A stretch of 6,352 nucleotides of DNA from NCBI GenBank assembly GCA_903932545.1, contig CAIZGT010000158.1, positions 1 to 6,352 on the forward strand, read 5' to 3'. A program made the position numbers and the translations under genes. Shown here one piece after another: positions 5,595-6,352 of the stretch. Each line of letters opens with the position of its first letter. The stretch's first letter is position 1. The notes below the pieces were generated by a model. It searched no databases. It was not told where the DNA came from and saw nothing but the letters and a program-made list of their open reading frames with translations. This stretch comes from an uncultured Rhodospirillales bacterium (lineage in GTDB: Bacteria > Pseudomonadota > Alphaproteobacteria > Acetobacterales > Acetobacteraceae).

Positions 5595-6352
5595 TGAATT
5601 ACAACATGCCCAGCAGGCATCACGCCCACCAAATCCACACTCACGCCACCCGGCAATCCCAACACCGCCCCGCCATGACCATCGGAATGAAATGCCGCCA
5701 GCACCGCCGCCACACTGCAAAATCCGCCCACTCCGCCGGTGAGATCGAGCTTCCACGCCGGATCATGCGCAAGATTGAGCAGGGTGGCGCTGGTGGATTT
5801 CGGTCCCACCACAATCGTCATCCCACTGCCCAGATCGGTCAGATTGGTGGTCGTGCTGGACGGATTGATAAACACCAGCGAGGCCGATAGCCCAATCGTC
5901 GCCCCGGTGAGCGCCACGTTGCCATTGGCGGCGACAGTCTCGGTCAGATGTCCCGCCGCATTGTAAAAATTCTTGCTGCCATCGGCGAGATCAGACTCGT
6001 GTTGCAGGTAATGGCCCTGGGTGTCGAACCATAACCAACCATCCGACCACACCAGTTTCGAGCTGCCATCGACGGCGATGATTTTGGTGATGTTGCCGTT
6101 GATGGCGTGCAGCGTCTGGCCGCCGTCGCTGCCATACACCACCGAACTGCCATCGGCGCGGTCGAGTTCGAGCAACCGCCCGGCGGCGTTGAGCTTGGAG
6201 ATTGAATTGTCGGGATTATAAACCGTCGTGCTGCCATCCGCCCCGATGGTGCGCAACAGCACCCCCGAGGCTGAGAACCGTTCCACGCTGCCATTGCCGA
6301 GGGTGATGCTGAAGCTGCCATCGGCGTTGCGCACCGCCTGCGCGCCCTGATA
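5591..6352 (-). CDS. C-terminal part of a DGS-repeat protein, probably secreted or surface-exposed (5' end outside the window)
   Basis: The minus-strand frame is open from the window edge for 253 codons to a TAG at 5591-5593. The GTG at 6332-6334 is not a credible start because the frame and its repeats continue upstream of it. Residues 10-145 are tandem repeats of about 28 residues, each opening with A/V-D-G-S, followed by an aromatic residue and a later G-x-L; they recall RHS/YD-type or beta-rich adhesin repeats. Residues from about 146 form a Ser/Thr/Gly/Val-rich, non-repeat domain. It ends with KLDLTGGVGG, SDGHGGAVLGLPGG and SVDLVGV, a pattern I associate with the C-termini of type I-secreted calcium-binding (RTX-like) proteins of Acetobacteraceae. 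There is one cysteine and few charges, in keeping with an extracellular protein. The specific function is not recognised. Confidence 0.75.
   Translation of the reverse strand, partial: YQGAQAVRNADGSFSITLGNGSVERFSASGVLLRTIGADGSTTVYNPDNSISKLNAAGRLLELDRADGSSVVYGSDGGQTLHAINGNITKIIAVDGSSKLVWSDGWLWFDTQGHYLQHESDLADGSKNFYNAAGHLTETVAANGNVALTGATIGLSASLVFINPSSTTTNLTDLGSGMTIVVGPKSTSATLLNLAHDPAWKLDLTGGVGGFCSVAAVLAAFHSDGHGGAVLGLPGGVSVDLVGVMPAGHVVIQ
5918..6325 (-). repeat. Tandem 84-bp coding repeats (28-residue DGS units)
   Basis: Read on the minus strand, a 12-base block of the form G-C/T-C/G-GATGGCAG-C/T recurs with its Asp codon at residues 11, 39, 67, 95 and 124 of the visible protein. Spacings are 28, 28, 28 and 29 residues (84, 84, 84, 87 bp). 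The block is almost identical at nucleotide level while the sequence between blocks has diverged, so the array is old or under protein-level selection at the DGS turn. It probably continues past the window edge. Confidence 0.7.

Noticed and set aside
6332..6334. GTG at 6332-6334 as the start of the DGS-repeat protein
   Set aside because: The frame stays open to the edge and the first visible repeat begins within three codons, so the gene very likely starts outside the window.
1..6352. CRISPR arrays, tRNA/rRNA genes, transposases, toxin-antitoxin or defence cassettes
   Set aside because: Looked for on both strands; no regular direct repeats with spacers, no cloverleaf or rRNA sequence, no transposase or defence-family motif was found.

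Overview
The window looks like the chromosome of a GC-rich alphaproteobacterium, probably Rhodospirillales and perhaps Acetobacteraceae. This rests on the strong G/C third-position bias, the style of the ArgD N-terminus, the RecX and TatA sequences, and the CHAP-domain lipoprotein type. The taxonomic call is inference; no search could be run. All but one of the genes belong to recognisable families, and coding density is high.

Layout. (1) Positions 1-887, minus strand: the N-terminal 295 codons of acetylornithine aminotransferase (argD), whose C-terminus lies outside the window. (2) Positions 888-1104: a divergent intergenic region with two perfect short inverted repeats and weak promoter-like hexamers. 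(3) Positions 1105-2710, plus strand: recX-azlC-azlD, joined by two ATGA stop/start overlaps. They encode a RecA modulator and a two-subunit branched-chain amino acid exporter. (4) Positions 2759-3367: a CHAP-domain lipoprotein, apparently from its own promoter and possibly as a leaderless mRNA. (5) Positions 3439-5515: tatA-mtnB-mtnD-mtnC, tightly packed. TatA is the pore-forming subunit of twin-arginine export. MtnB, MtnC and MtnD are three consecutive enzymes of methionine salvage, converting methylthioribulose-1-phosphate to 4-methylthio-2-oxobutanoate. (6) Positions 5512-5594: an 83-bp imperfect palindrome built of two inverted REP-like hairpins. (7) Positions 5591-6352, minus strand: the C-terminal 253 residues of a repeat-rich, probably secreted or surface protein with 28-residue DGS repeats. 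It converges on mtnC.

Gene cooperation. The mtn genes act in series: MtnB dehydrates the sugar phosphate, MtnC enolises and dephosphorylates, and MtnD opens the acireductone with O2. mtnA and mtnK (or mtnP) are not in the window. The other units have no obvious shared pathway, although argD, azlCD and mtnBDC all concern amino-acid metabolism or efflux.

I see no new defence or mobile system. The most unusual items are the palindrome that supplies the stop codons of both convergent genes, the linkage of an orphan tatA to methionine salvage, the recX-azlCD coupling, the possible leaderless CHAP lipoprotein gene, and the DGS-repeat protein.
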